From Crambe crambe (Eukaryota > Porifera > Demospongiae > Poecilosclerida > Crambeidae): a stretch of 64,000 nucleotides of DNA. Under the pieces are notes generated by a model. That model made no database searches and had not been told where the DNA came from. It worked only from the letters and a program-made list of their open reading frames with translations. The stretch covers positions 2,418,001 through 2,482,000 of the forward strand of contig OZ004588.1 of the NCBI GenBank assembly GCA_963924555.1, written 5' to 3'. Numbering within the stretch: position 1 is the first letter of the stretch; every line of letters begins with the position of its first letter. Both the position numbers and the translations under genes were made by a program. Shown piece by piece: positions 11,879 to 23,840 of the stretch.

Positions 11879-11889
11879 ACACACACAGA
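11846..11889. repeat. Poly-C tract followed by (CA)n
   Basis: A run of about 22 C is followed directly by a CA microsatellite. It is a simple-sequence tract in the intron upstream of death-domain exon 3. Confidence 0.9.
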
Positions 11890-11999
11890 TGCACAACCTT
11901 ACCTATCCTGGTTCACACCCTCTAGCCATATGTACACTCAACAAGGAGTGCATAATTGGACTTAAGTGTAAAATAGAAAAAACACAAAAAACCCTCCGA

Positions 12000-14140
12000 A
12001 AAAATCAGTTGTACTAAGAACTGTATCTGTTGGCAAAAGAATCAATGGAGTGATAGATATGACACCTTTAATACACAAATACACAAAAAGAAAAGAAGAA
12101 AAACTGAACTCCTATAGTTTGAAGATTGCCACCAACATTAGATATCCGACCTTTGACCCCTGTTGTAGTATGCATGCTCTGACCTTGATGTAGGTATGTA
12201 TCATTTCCATATATAGTATCTAATAGCCATGACTATAGAGAAGCTTATGCCACTTTAATGAAACAGATAGGAACAATCTAACCACCCCCCTTAATAATGG
12301 ATGTTCAAAATATCACAATTCCCATATATTAAAACCTCCATCAGGTATCTTCATTGAATACAAAAAGGTGAAATAGTCATCCAAACAAGGAAATCATATG
12401 AAAACAAAGAAACTATGAAATGAAATTAAAGCACACTTGCCTAGATATTCTTGACCAATAGCAATACGATGGATCAAGTCAGTACTAACAGATATATGCC
12501 ATAGAGATTGTTTATACCTGACCAACCACACAAGATACCACTGACAATCTACAGTATTTATGATAGTCATCAACATTTTCCCCTATGTATAGGTTAGATC
12601 ATGACAGTGAGTGATTACAAGGTTTACAATAGATACTGAGGCAGAGCCGAAGTGTCTATTTTAAACCAAGTAGTCACTCACTGGAGTGATCTAATGACTT
12701 AGACAGTAGTATAAACTGTGTATATATAGTCTCACAGGTTTCTAAGTTGGTCTCTAAGTAGACACTTAGATACCTGATCACTTGTATGCCGAACAAGTGG
12801 TTACTACATGATATAGTTACCTCATTATATCAAAGGCAATTATTCATGTTATTGTCTAACAAATGAATATATGCTAGCTAATATATGGGCAGGAAACAAC
12901 ACAGAGCACAAAAAGTATCTTCTGTGTAATACACATTAATTCCACTGCTATTTAAAAGTACACTGGGACCTCAGTGGACTAAAATCACTCAAACAAAATT
13001 ACTATCAGTTGCACTAACAACTGTATCCGTTGGCAAAAGAATTCATGTGGTCATATACAATAATCAGATATGCCGTACAGATTACATAATTCCTATAAAT
13101 AAGGACCTAAATTACAGATATCTTAATTAAGTGAGTGAGTAGAGTGAGCGAGCTGACTCTCAGGTCATGACTCATTGAAATTGTAATATATATGTCTACA
13201 ATACAAAATGCCCCAGGCGTACGTATGGTGCCATACGTGTGTGTGCATAATGCACATGCTCCAATTGTAATTGAGCTAGATTGTTTTCTACAGCCTTTTG
13301 CATAGGCCATAGATAATATAGATACTCCATATGGATGTGAAATGTCAGCGAACACGGAATAGTATACAGAATTTCCTGGAACAATCACTCACTTAATTTT
13401 GTGGTTGCTTACTAAATTGTATTGTGGTATATTTCACGTGTGAAAGTTAATGGATAGTCATCAGGTAAGTAGTACTTTAATAAAATTAGTGGAAATAACC
13501 AACCAGTCAGCAATGGGAACTGTTACAATATTGTATCAACACTAAAAACAACTTTTGGTTAGATTTACTGAAAACCAATGCACTGCATTGGGAAAAAAAG
13601 TAATACAGAGGCAACAGTACATTATGTTAGACTGGGAGAATGTGAAAGTTCATGTCAAATAGGAATGTATAGCATTGTAGAGCTGAAATTTGGGCATATT
13701 AATATAGTCCACTTTGGTTAGATTTTCTTCAGGATGACTACGTATTGTGAACACTAAGACTACATGCCTTTACTGGTGTTATGCATGTACCTGATATACT
13801 TGATTAGAATGTCGTGTCAGGTTGTTATTTTGATCACTACACTACTATTGCGTAACTTCCTGATTGCTTATTTTCTTGGCTGAATGGAACATCCCCTATG
13901 TACTAACTCTTCCCCAAAAGCCTAAGATTCTTCCTTATACACATTACAATTGGAACCCTGGGATATCCACAATGGCACGCATGCTTAATGTCAAATAGGA
14001 ATGTATAGTTACAAGATCATGCCATAGAGACTGTTTACATTTGATCAACAACACTACATGCCACAGACCACATTTATGTAGTTCTCAAAACTTAAACACA
14101 TTTCCTCCAAATGAACATAATTATGAGTAGACAACACATA
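12000..14140. other. Intronic sequence with scattered short repeats
   Basis: No gene is visible. A motif containing CGTTGGCAAAAGAAT occurs at about 12010-12055 and again at 13011-13060. TGTCAAATAGGAATGTATAG occurs near 13655 and 13990. A 275-bp unit at about 13124-13398 is bounded by AATTAAGTGAGTGA and its reverse complement, which is MITE-like. Confidence 0.5.
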
Positions 14141-14636
14141 CAGAGTTTTGCAAGTTGCTTGTCACATTGCAAAATGCTAATACAAAAGTTGTGACAACTA
14201 AATCAACAATGTAGTAAGCTGAATAGAAATAGATCTGTGAATCTCATGCATAATCAGGGTTATAATTTTATGTTGAACTTGTTTAATAATTACTAAAATT
14301 ATCATGGTCCCCATGGCCCAGATTTACATCATATAATTGTAAGAAACTATGTTCTCAGGACTTCTAACCCAGGAACCCAGGACTTCTACTTGTAGTGCAT
14401 GATTTGGTTTCGGCAGCTAAAATCTGCACTTTGCAGAAATTCCCATTCCATTCAGTAGCAAATTTTAACTGCAAACAAGAATGAATTTTAAGACACCAAT
14501 ATATATAGTGTAGTGAAATTCAGTAGTACCATAGCCCTTGTGTACACTGTATGTACTATCTAGCTAGCAGACACAGGTGAGCATGCTCAGAATTCAAATT
14601 CAAAATAACTAGTGTACAGTACAAGAAGCAGTCAAA

Positions 14637-15586
14637 ATGCCAAAAGGATACTCAAAAGACCTTAGATGGCGGATAATTTGGAAGTATCTTCTACAAAAGA
14701 AGACAATAAAAGAGATTTCTAGGGAACTGTATGTAAACATCAGGTCAATTGAGAGATACATCTATCTTTTTTATACAACTGAGGATGTATCACCTAAATG
14801 CCAAAGGCATGGTCCATTACCACAAATGAGTGAGTTTGAGGAAATCACCATTTTAGAGACGCTGCTGAGTACACCCAGCATGTATCTTCGTGAGATACAA
14901 CAAAAGCTGTTACATATAACAGGATCCCGGTATGATTGTGCTACTATTTGCCGTACCATCAAAAGACTGGGTATGACTAGACAGAAAATGCGTCTAGTAG
15001 CAAGACAAAGGTGTGATGTTCAGAGAGCAAAATATATCTCTGAAATAATGGGATTTAACCCCAAAACTTTAATTTTCATTGATGAAACAGGATCAAACCA
15101 CCATAATACAATACGTAAATATGGATATGGTCTTCAAGGCATGACACCTGTTTCCCACAAATTTACTTTATATGGTAAGAGGTTGTCGGCCATAGGGATA
15201 CTGACTTTTCAGGGAATAGAAGATGTTTATATGTGAACTCGGATGTTTTCATGAATTTTGTACAATGGTGCTTACTTCCTATACTACTTCCATTCGATGG
15301 TGGCGACAATCCCTGTTCTGTAGTCATACTTGATAATGCATCTATCCACCATGTAGAAGCAGTAACTCAATTGATTTCAGCCACTGGTGCTTTAGTACAA
15401 TTTTTACCACCTTACTCCCCTGACTTGAACCCCATTGAGGAAGCATTTAGTCAAGTGAAGTCATATCTTAGAGATAATGAACTAAGTTATCAATCAACAA
15501 ACACACCTAGAATCATATTCGCTGAAGCATTTGCTTCAATTACTCCACTAGATTGTGTAAGGTTATATGTAATGATATATTTTTAG
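14637..15586 (+). pseudogene. IS630/Tc1-type DDE transposase, frameshifted
   Basis: The reading frame begins MPKGYSKDLRWRIIW, a helix-turn-helix DNA-binding region. It continues through QQKLLHITGSRYDCATICRT (second HTH) to the catalytic core: TLIFIDETGSNHH (first Asp), SVVILDNASIHH (second Asp) and QFLPPYSPDLNPIEEAFSQV (Glu), the DDE triad context of the IS630-Tc1 superfamily. The frame stops at about 15234 after GIEDVYM and continues in another frame with NSDVFMNFVQWCLLP. One missing base near 15228 accounts for this. The total of about 316 residues is normal for the family. The protein would cut and paste the enclosing element; this copy is not intact. Confidence 0.9.
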
Positions 15587-15838
15587 AGACTGATATTCTG
15601 ACGTAGCATTATGACCAGACTGAAGTTGCAGGATCATTTCAAATTACAGCTAGTCTAGATCTTGCCAGTTTTGGGTAAAACCAAGCAGTTCTTCAATAGA
15701 ATAGTGCATAACAAATTAAGACCCCTAATTTATTCTTTCCATTTAAGCAATTACTTGCTCCATAATCTTAGTGGGTGCTAAGATTAGAATGTATGGTAAT
15801 ATCAAAAGCAACATAGCCTTACAATTTATCCATCAGTT

Positions 15839-16741
15839 CTAAAAAACTTTTTGAAAGTCACCATCTGTCATAGCCCAAACCTCGAGCAACGAATAGAGTT
15901 CTTTAATTTGAGATATATAAATTGTCTTCAATTCAGCAGCTTTAACAGGGGTAATCACAGTAGTGTTTCCTCTCTCAAAATTTACTGATGAAAGATCACG
16001 TGATGGTAGAATTTTGGATTTCTTGAAATATGAGGATTTTCCATAGATGCATGCCTGCCTCCAACAATTGTTTCAGCCCATACACGATACTGTAGGTTAC
16101 TGTACATATGCCCATGTTTTTCTCTCAAGTTGTCTGTTATATCATCAACTCTTGACATTCTGTCATCACTAGATCCTTTTTTTTTTCTTTTTTGTTCCGT
16201 TAGATTCATCTTCAGAGCCTGAGGAGTCCTTCTTTCGTTTCTTGCTGCACCCTTCACACCATACAGTTATAGTACTAGATTTTGTTTGAAGTGATTGGAT
16301 CAGTTCATCAAAATCGTGATCATTTCTAACCCATATTCGCTTAGTTCCTTTGTAGAATCTGAATCAAAATCGTGTCCATCACCAAATTGGGTAAGTATCT
16401 CTTTTCTAAAAGCCAATATTGAGCTCACTTCCCCCATATCAAGGTCACGTAACATGAATGTCTTGTGTTCAGTCCTTTTTTCATTGGGACGAATTATTTT
16501 CACACTAACTGAAATTAGGCTCAGTTACACTTGAGTCATGATCAGAATCTTCAACTGTACTCTTCGATGGACTAATGAGAATAGGGCTGTTATCACAGTC
16601 TTGCTGACTTACACCTGCCCATTCTTGTTGATAAAGAGGCTGTGACCAAGGGTGGTAATAGGGAGTCATCTGGCCATTACCAAAGAATGCTGGTAGTAGG
16701 ACATAGTTAGCTACACAGACTTGTACACAGTACCTGGCCAT
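15839..16741 (-). pseudogene. Second ORF of the Tc1/IS630-type element, multiply frameshifted
   Basis: Minus-strand reading pieces follow one another in changing frames: MARYCVQVCVANYVLLPAFF from 16741; KIIRPNEKRTEHKTFMLRDL; DELIQSLQTKSSTITVWCEG; RVDDITDNLREKHGHMYSNL with QYRVWAETIVGGRHASMENP; and finally VKAAELKTIYISQIKELYSL ending in TAG at 15839. At least three frameshifts separate them. The REKHGxxYxxxQYRxWAE block and the C-terminal QIKELxxLLE helix resemble an uncharacterised family I associate with invertebrate transposon accessory proteins; no function is known to me. Its location inside the terminal repeats, convergent with the transposase, implies it is an element-encoded accessory gene. 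Confidence 0.6.
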
Positions 16742-16904
16742 TTTTTCAAATCTGGCTGATGCATGACAGTCACATGATGGTAAATTTACATGTAAATGCC
16801 CTTTCTATTCAGCTATACTACATTATTGATTTAGTTGTCATAACTTTTGTATTAGCATTTTACAATGTGACAAGCAACTTGCAAAACTCTGTACACATCA
16901 ATTC

Positions 16905-17665
16905 CACCTTCCAAATAGTGGTGGACACACTGGGACCTCAACATAGTGGTGGACACACTGGGACCTCCACATAGTGGTGGACACACTGGAACCTCCACAT
17001 AGTGGTGGACACACTGGGACCTCCACATAGTGGAGGACACACTGGGACCTCCACATAGTGGTGGACACACTGGGACCTCCACATAGTGGTGGACACACTG
17101 GGACCTCCACATAGTGGTGGACACACATAGTGGTGGACACACTGGGACCTCCACATAGTGGTGGACACACTGGGACCTCCACATAGTGGTGGACACACTG
17201 GGACCTCCACATAGTGGTGGACACACTGGGACCTCCACATAGTGGTGGGCACACTGGGACCTCCACATAGTGGAGGACACACTGGGACCTCCACATAGTG
17301 GTGGACACACTGGGACCTCCACATAGTGGTGGACACACTGGGACCTCCACATAGTGGAGGACACACTGGGACCTCCACATAGTGGTGGACACACTGGGAC
17401 CTCCACATAGTGGTGGACACACTGGGACCTCCACATAGTGGTGGACCTCCACATAGTGGTGGACACACTGGGACCTCCACATAGTGGAGGACACACTGGG
17501 ACCTCCACATAGTGGTGGACACACTGGGACCTCCACATAGTGGTGGACACACTGGGACCTCCACATAGTGGTGGACACACTGGGACCTCCACATAGTGGT
17601 GGACACACTGGGACCTCCACATAGTGGTGGATACACTGGGACCTCCATACTGTGGTAGACACACT
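16905..17665. repeat. 28-bp minisatellite (about 26 units)
   Basis: The unit reads GTGGTGGACACACTGGGACC followed by TCCACATA, repeated tandemly with few substitutions (GGAGG for GGTGG) and some truncated units. Because 28 is not divisible by three and the unit lacks stops on the minus strand, all three minus frames stay open for hundreds of bases. This creates artificial open frames. The array sits 14 bp beyond the right end of the Tc1-type element. Confidence 0.95.
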
Positions 17666-17749
17666 GGGCAGGTTTCATACAGGAATTTGGATACATGGTG
17701 GACTATGCATATTGGCATGCCTGTGTGAGAAAAAAGTAACCACACCCAC

Positions 17750-18097
17750 TTTAATTACTTTTTACAACTGTCATGTACACTTAAAATTCAAAGCAAAGTT
17801 GTGAGTGTATTATGAATCCACTTCATGTACAATTACCTGTGGAAGGGAAGATAGTTTCCTTTTTAGGATTACTATTTTTAAGACACATTAAGTAATTATT
17901 TGTTTAGGGGGAATTTTAATCAGAGGGGGGTTTCTCCCCTTTCCCTCTCTGCTGTATGAAACCCTGGGATTACCACATATTGGCAGATACTGGTAAAACT
18001 TTACTTTATAAGGAGCGTGTTCTTAACTTGGAAAAGTGTATTTTGGAGTGTGTACACTCTGGTAGTGCCTTGCCTCACTTAGTATGTACACACTTAC
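17750..18097. other. Intronic sequence, nothing recognised
   Basis: AT-rich sequence between the minisatellite and death-domain exon 2, with no gene, repeat or hairpin seen. Confidence 0.4.
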
Positions 18098-18331
18098 CTT
18101 TATCAGCTGTAACATTCCCCTTCACTTTCTCAAGAGCTGTCTGTTGTTTCACGCAGAGAAGTAACCCAGCCAGGTGATTCCATCCAGCGTTTGGATGAGT
18201 GTCGATGTAGTATTTTATACTGTCATCACGTGACCTCCACTCCTTCCTTGGTATCTCAAGTACAACATCCAAGTCATAGTCCCCCACAGTATCCAGAGCA
18301 GCCAGCAAACTGTGAGAGGTGAGGCTGGGGT
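18098..18331 (-). CDS. Death-domain exon 2
   Basis: A 234-nt symmetric phase-1 exon has a strong acceptor (GTCCTCCCCAG) and a consensus donor (AAAG|GTAAGT). It encodes about 78 residues beginning DPSLTSHSLLAALDTV and containing DLDVVLEIPRKEW, then THPNAGWNHLAGLLL and a short last helix. The layout matches the death-domain fold, with the Trp of the conserved xxGWxxLA position. The DPSLT start is shared with death-domain exon 3, which suggests those two are sister duplicates. The domain is a little short at its C-terminus compared with a full death domain of about 85-90 residues, so the sixth helix may be degenerate. Confidence 0.7.
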
Positions 18332-18339
18332 CTGGGGAG

Positions 18340-19715
18340 GACACAAACACTTCTATTACCTCAGATAAGACACACCCACAGAATTTACAGTACTAGTCAA
18401 GCACCATGGAGGGTTCCATATAGAGAGTGAGGTACTGGGATGTTTGTGTGTGGGTGTGTATATGTTTGAGGATAATACAATTAATAATCAATGTGGGAGG
18501 GGAGGGGAAGTTTATGCTATCAATGGATCTATTAGGCTATTTAAAAGGTGAGGTTCCTACTTAGCTAAAAGCATGATCCCCTCACTTCCATGTCTTGTGT
18601 AGCCATTCACTTGATTGCAGAATAGCATCACTAACATGCAAGAAATGGGTTTGGTCAAGTTCATTGCACAGGAAACAAATTATGCACTCATATTGTATGC
18701 CATTTTTGTGACTTTGTATGCTCAGTAGGTGAATCTAGAAAAAGTGAAGGCATGTGATTCCTCTTTGAGGAGGAACTAAAATACTCCTCCCATAACCACT
18801 CCCATTTCCCACTCAATGATTTTAAATACAAAATCAATTATAGACACACATAATAGTTTCTGTACAGGTAAGAGCATGTAAGGGTGGATCTAGTCTGCTG
18901 AACTGACAGTCTTCCAATCATGAACCACATATTCTATGGTGTATATGTAAAATAATCATCACATGCAAATGCTCAGCTCAAACTCTCAGAGACACAATAC
19001 CTAATTAAAGTAGCTGTGGATGGTCCAGCTTTTCCAAAGGTGGCTCTTTCATAATGTACCAAAGCATACAGATAAGAGGATTTTCGACTTAGAGGGGAAG
19101 TTACGAGGTCAAACATTTAGAAGTCACTGTTAACCATTGCATGGAAATCTCAAACTACCTAATTCTTGTGTCTAACTAACCATAAGGGGGGAGGTGTAAA
19201 GGAAATTTCATCCCCTAGATGTTGTCCAAAATAATACTAAACTTTCCCCCAGAATATAGAATACAGCAAGTCTCTTACTACTATACGTAGTTTGTTCACA
19301 TTTCTTGAAGCTCTCTTCAATAGGACTGACTGACCTTATTATTAAAATTTAACATTTTGCATGACTATTGCTATCCAAGAAAAAAGAAAGAAATTGTATT
19401 AGAGAGCAAGAGTCTAATTCACTCAATCACACCTCTTCTGGTCCTAGGGACAAAACCTCTACGATAGCCTTTCCTAACATATGCTAGTGATCTCAGTGTT
19501 GTAATCAAGAGGCTGGTTATGTGAGATAACTCATGTCCATACATTACAGAATAACTTCAGTTACATAGAACCTCTTTGTTGTCCTTTCAGTGACTATTGG
19601 ATTTCTATAATGCTCTTTGCTCTCTTTCTGTATGTGCAGTGCATTCACCTACTAACCCCAAGATCTAGATAGCTCTGAAAAATCTACTTAGCACTTAGAG
19701 TATTGATACTAGTTA
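18340..19715. other. Intronic sequence, nothing recognised
   Basis: About 1.4 kb with no long frame, splice-bounded exon or repeat that I can support. Confidence 0.4.
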
Positions 19716-19853
19716 CTGTAGTTCCAGAAATATTCAAAAATTAAATATTTTCGGAAGTTGGAAGTATTCCGAAATTAAATTGTCTACTTACCAGAAATTA
19801 TATTTGTATGAAAATTGAAATTATGGTAACACGTGGCTCTGACATACTCGAGA

Positions 19854-22251
19854 CATGTCTTTACGGAAGTATTTCAAGGCTATGGATGGACTTCCAAGCC
19901 CCAATGGATCTTTATCCAACATTATGACCTTGAGGGCAGTAGCGCTCGCTAATAAGGAAGTGGACAAAGTGATGGTTGAAGCTAAGAAACAGAAAAAACA
20001 TGGTCCATATATGAAGTATATACTTACGTAGGTAGCTAAGCTAGCTTAGGAAAAAGATGACAATTCTATTAATATAGTCCTAAGGATTGTGCTGATATGG
20101 GCAGATATGCAGTCAGCATGGAGTTTCAGCAGCTGCTGCTGCTGCACATTTCTCTTGAAAGTTGAGGGTGAAAATCAACAGTAGTACCATCTCGATCAAG
20201 GACTACCTTGAAAGTGTGAGAGAGAAACGGAAAACAGATAATAATGAGTGGAAGAGCTTCCTGAAAGAAAGCGTGGTAGGCCACTTTTGCTGGGGGACTA
20301 TTTAGATATGGTGTTGGAGGGTATAGTGACCCCCGGTCATTCTACCCTAGGGTGTAGTGACCCGGAGGTCACTCTAATCTAGGGTTAAATGACCCCCCTC
20401 AGGGTCAAGTGACCCCCACATAAGTAAAGTGTACATGTGAGTTGCGCATGCTCTAATAAGTATTCGGCACTTCATGATCACAGAACAATATTTCTTTACA
20501 GTTTTTTCTTTACAGTTTTTTTAGCAGCCCCTGGCTAATTTAATATCAACAGTTTCCGTTGATATCAGTGCGGCGGGAGGTGTATTTTGGTAAAGGATTG
20601 GCCCGCGAGACTATATTTATGATATCAGACAGCGGGGGGGAGAGGGGGGGCAGGAGGGCCACTGCCCCCAATACTATAGATGGAGAGGCCCCCCCCCCCC
20701 CCAAAAAAAAATATGAACAGTATATTGAAAGTAAGACCAAGCACCAAGCAATTACATGTCATTGCAGTGTGATGTCAGCAATTTCACTGCTGCTTGCTGA
20801 CTGTTATCTAATGCAATTTAATGACAGAAGGATTGAATTTTGTTGCTATTACTGTGATTAACTTATTATTGTCCCTGCCCCCCTCCCCCAGATAAATTTC
20901 CTATTCCTATTCCACTGGATATATGTTTCGTCAAAGTACAAAAATTCAGGGTAATGGCAGTGATTGTTTGCTCTGTTGCATATATTACACAAGTTTCGGA
21001 AGCATCTTTTCAACTGTTAGAAAATCGGCACTGACATCATTTCCACAGCAGAAAAACCAGAAAAAAGCTCAAGTTTGGCAGCAATTACCTTTGAGATTTT
21101 TGTTACTGATTATCAGTTGCAGCTCATGCCAAGACTCAGTGATTTCATAAGCAATGTGTCACAGCACCAGCAGCAGCATGGAAGAAAAAAAAAGTATCAA
21201 GTGGTTTTGATGTTCACCGAAGTAATTGATTTGATTGTCTAATTCCACATCCTATGTAGAGACGGGGAGGGAGGGGTCAATATACCCTAGGGCTGAGTGA
21301 CCCAGGGGGGTCATTCCAGCCTAGGTTAGAGTGACCCCAGGTCACTTCACCCTAGGGTAAAATGACCCCCGGGTCATTCTAAGAGGGGGACATTCCACCC
21401 TATGACAATGGTTGTGCAAGCATATTTGCTGAAACTGAGAGAAGCTGGAGGTGTTGTATCTGCATGTATTGTTGTTGCTGTTGCTCGAGGTATTGTGATG
21501 GCATATGACAAGTTCAAGTTAGAAGAGTTTGGTGGCTACAGACCATGGGCAAATTCACTTCTTGTGTGGATGAATTTGTCCAGTGAAAAGCCACCACAAC
21601 AAAGAACAAATTTAGTGTTGCCAATTTTTCACATTTGAATTTCAGTCACTTCCACTGTCAAGATAAACCGTTGTCACCCTCATTCAACACACCCATTTCA
21701 AATTTCCAAGTGACTGGGATATTACACATTCACCCAAACATTGGTCAAAATAATGAAGAAACGATGTTTCAATACATCAAAGCCATAATCATTCCATATG
21801 TTGAAAAGCAAAGAGACAATTTGGGGGAAGACAAGTCTGCCCTTGTGATTATGGATAATTTTAAAGGTCAAATCACTCCATGTGTTAATGCTATTCTTGA
21901 AGAGAATTCTATTCATGTTTGTTTGTTGCCTGCTAATACCACAGATTTATTACAGCCAATGGACATCTCTGTTAATAAGCCTGTGAAGGATTTTCTTCGG
22001 CGAAAATTTCAAGACTGGTATTCAAGTCAAATAGCAGAGCAGTTGGATCAAGATTGGAACCTGCTGACCTATGTTTACCAGCTATGAAAGAACTTGGTGC
22101 CAAATGGCTTGTCAAGAGTGTTCAGCACATTGCTGATAATCCGTCATTCATAGTGAACGAAGCTGGAATATGTCAAGCACTTGATGTTGACAATAAAGCA
22201 CTTGGTGTGGAAGATTCAGAGATAGAAGAAGTGGATGTGAACGGTGATTGA
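19854..22251 (+). pseudogene. pogo/Tigger-like (jerky-type) transposase, interrupted and frameshifted
   Basis: The gene begins MSLRKYFKAMDGLPSP at about 19854 and reaches KKHGPYMKY, the usual N-terminal HTH context. An apparent short intron follows (about 20020-20085). The reading continues in pieces: DCADMGRYAV, then in another frame QHGVSAAAAAAHFS, then DYLESV and RPLLLGDYLDMVLEG. There it is split by the insertion 20325-21400. Reading resumes exactly with MTMVVQAYLLKLREAGGVV from 21404. Further on, ALVIMDNFKGQITPCVNAIL and PANTTDLLQPMDISVNKPVK are the DDE_1 core, followed after another frameshift near 22050 by EPADLCLPAMKELGAKWLV. The central part with the first catalytic Asp is damaged or missing. 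It cannot encode an active enzyme. Confidence 0.85.
20325..21400. mobile_element. 1,076-bp non-autonomous element nested in the pogo-like transposase
   Basis: The flanks read GAGGGTAT before and TATGACAATGG after, so deleting the segment plus one TAT (or TA) restores an open frame (DYLDMVLEG then MTMVVQAYL). Both ends, for about 100 bp (20325-20420 and 21285-21400), are built from GTGACC/GGTCAT motifs separated by CCTAGGGT. They match each other in inverted orientation, for example TTAGAGTGACC near both ends. The interior has no recognised gene; it includes a C-run/A-run at about 20690-20710. Confidence 0.8.
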
Positions 22252-23100
22252 TTGATGTACTTAATGTGTACCTTACAGTGGGATAATCTTGGTGGGAATA
22301 AAAATTCGGTAATTTCAGTAATCAGTCCACCGTTTAGCCACATGTAGATGTTCGTACATTCAACTACAGCAAGCACTATATGTAACTTACATAACCTTCT
22401 GGTCCACTTTCTTCTTAGCTAGCTAGATTCCATCACTTAAGAAGTCGCCACGATTGCGAAGAGGGCTATACCTGAAGAAATGAAGGCAAAGAATAGTATG
22501 CAAGCCAGTGAAAAAGCAGCTGTGAAGCGAAGTCCATAGATATTGTTGTACATGCGCTAAAATAATCGTACCATACCGAATAAAAGACTACCGTAATTCT
22601 TTACGTAATTCTTTACGTAACGAAATATTTTTTTAAAAACCGCTGTACGGTAGTAACTTTTATAATATAATTTTAGCAGATGAAAACAATGATTTAAGTA
22701 CTGATTATGAATTGAGATTGGGCATGTATTTTTTTAAGCGTCTTCTCAAAGAATTGATCCCTTCAAAATGCAAAGTACTAATCCACCTTGAGGGAGGTCT
22801 GCGGAATATCTCCTGGTGTTGGTGACTATACAATATTTATTATGGTACCTCCTCTCCTCAAAAAAAGTGAGCAAACTCTTGAAATCTTCTTAGGCTAATG
22901 TCCAACAACTAGTCCACTTCTAATTACAGCAACAGCATATTGATCTATTGTATTAGTAGGCTCCCCTAATACAACAAAGAGACTCTCCAATAGCTGCTGT
23001 CCATATTGCTCTGTATTCATGATAGCCTCTGATGCAGGAATCCACCTCACATTGTGACTCAGCCACGGACTCTGCCATTACATACGTACATGCGGTAACT
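22252..23100. other. 3' portion of the pogo-like element, no gene
   Basis: After the last transposase piece there is AT-rich sequence, including a duplicated TTCTTTACGTAA near 22598-22620. No coding potential is recognised. The terminal repeat lies at 23231-23246. Confidence 0.4.
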
Positions 23101-23369
23101 AGTCGAACTCTAATTCACGCACATTTGATGCAATAACAATTCGTTGTTTAAAATTTTCAGATGTTGTATATAATATTTCCGAAATTAAATTTCATTGAAA
23201 AATTAAAATGCAAAATATTTAAACTTGGAAATTTCTGGAACTACAGTATAACTTTGTTGATTCCTGACTGATTTCAGACATCAGCAGAGAACTGATCACA
23301 TGACTCATTAACTTCAAGGTGTCAGAGTGAATGTAAATAGACTATAATAGGGTTTGTTGGAATAGTGCA

Positions 23370-23774
23370 ATGAAATTGACAAACAAAAAATTAAACTTTG
23401 TTACATGTACTACAGACTTTGAGTCTCTACTCTTAACAACTGGGCATGGGTCTCAGCATGTGCAGCAGTCAAGTAGTTACAATCAACTCCAAGATATAGC
23501 TGACTCAGCAGATATAGAAGTTAGACTCTCATGTCCTTATATGTTTATGTGCTGCCAGTCAAATAAATACAGATTACCTAAACTAACACTTAGAGGAATT
23601 AGAGATAATACACGAGCTGCAACTGAATCTAATCTAAAAGGAACAGTCTATGCTGATAGAAAAGAATGTAGGATCCATAGATTGACTGACCACCGACTTC
23701 TAGAATTGAACTGCAGCATGCTGAACCTGTCCACGTACTATATGTTAATGTACATATATTTCTTTCCTCACTAA
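23370..23774 (+). CDS. Unrecognised 134-aa open frame
   Basis: An uninterrupted frame starting MKLTNKKLNFVTCTT and ending in TAA lies in the intron just beyond the pogo-like element. I do not recognise the protein. It has several Cys residues (CPYMFMCCQS) but no clear motif, signal peptide or membrane helix. The length is near what chance could give in this base composition. It may be a random frame or an exon piece of something else. Confidence 0.15.
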   Translation: MKLTNKKLNFVTCTTDFESLLLTTGHGSQHVQQSSSYNQLQDIADSADIEVRLSCPYMFMCCQSNKYRLPKLTLRGIRDNTRAATESNLKGTVYADRKECRIHRLTDHRLLELNCSMLNLSTYYMLMYIYFFPH

Positions 23775-23840
23775 TACAATTAGTGTGTGGGCTCAATTAC
23801 ATTATCACATCTCAGCATCTGAGTAATGATACTCACTAAC

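Larger units (their letters stand above)
14141..16891. mobile_element. Tc1/IS630-type DNA transposon with two ORFs, complete ends, TA target duplication
   Basis: The 2,751-bp element is flanked by TA (14139-14140 and 16892-16893). Its terminal inverted repeats start CAGAGTTTTGCAAGTTGCTT and extend about 87 bp with only a few mismatches. Inside are a plus-strand IS630/Tc1-family DDE transposase (14637-15586) and a convergent minus-strand second ORF (16741-15839). TA duplication is the hallmark of the Tc1/mariner/IS630 superfamily. Both genes contain frameshifts, so this copy is inactive. A second ORF is unusual for this superfamily. Confidence 0.9.
19716..23246. mobile_element. pogo/Tigger-like DNA transposon, degenerate, with nested insertion
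   Basis: The element is bounded by CTGTAGTTCCAGAAAT at 19716 and its reverse complement ending at 23246, with TA duplications at 19714-19715 and 23247-23248. It spans 3,531 bp, of which about 1,076 bp is a nested insertion. The TA duplication and the encoded DDE_1-type transposase place it in the pogo/Tigger group of the Tc1/mariner superfamily. Multiple frameshifts show it is dead. Confidence 0.8.

Noticed and set aside
16905..17665. CRISPR-like regular repeat array
   Set aside because: Units are contiguous with no unique spacers and lie in eukaryotic intron sequence; the same holds for the other arrays.
16852..17745. Long minus-strand open frames of up to 297 codons (PVCPPLCGGPSVSTT repeats)
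   Set aside because: They arise from the 28-bp minisatellite, which is open in all three minus frames; unit length is not a multiple of three and there is no start context or domain.
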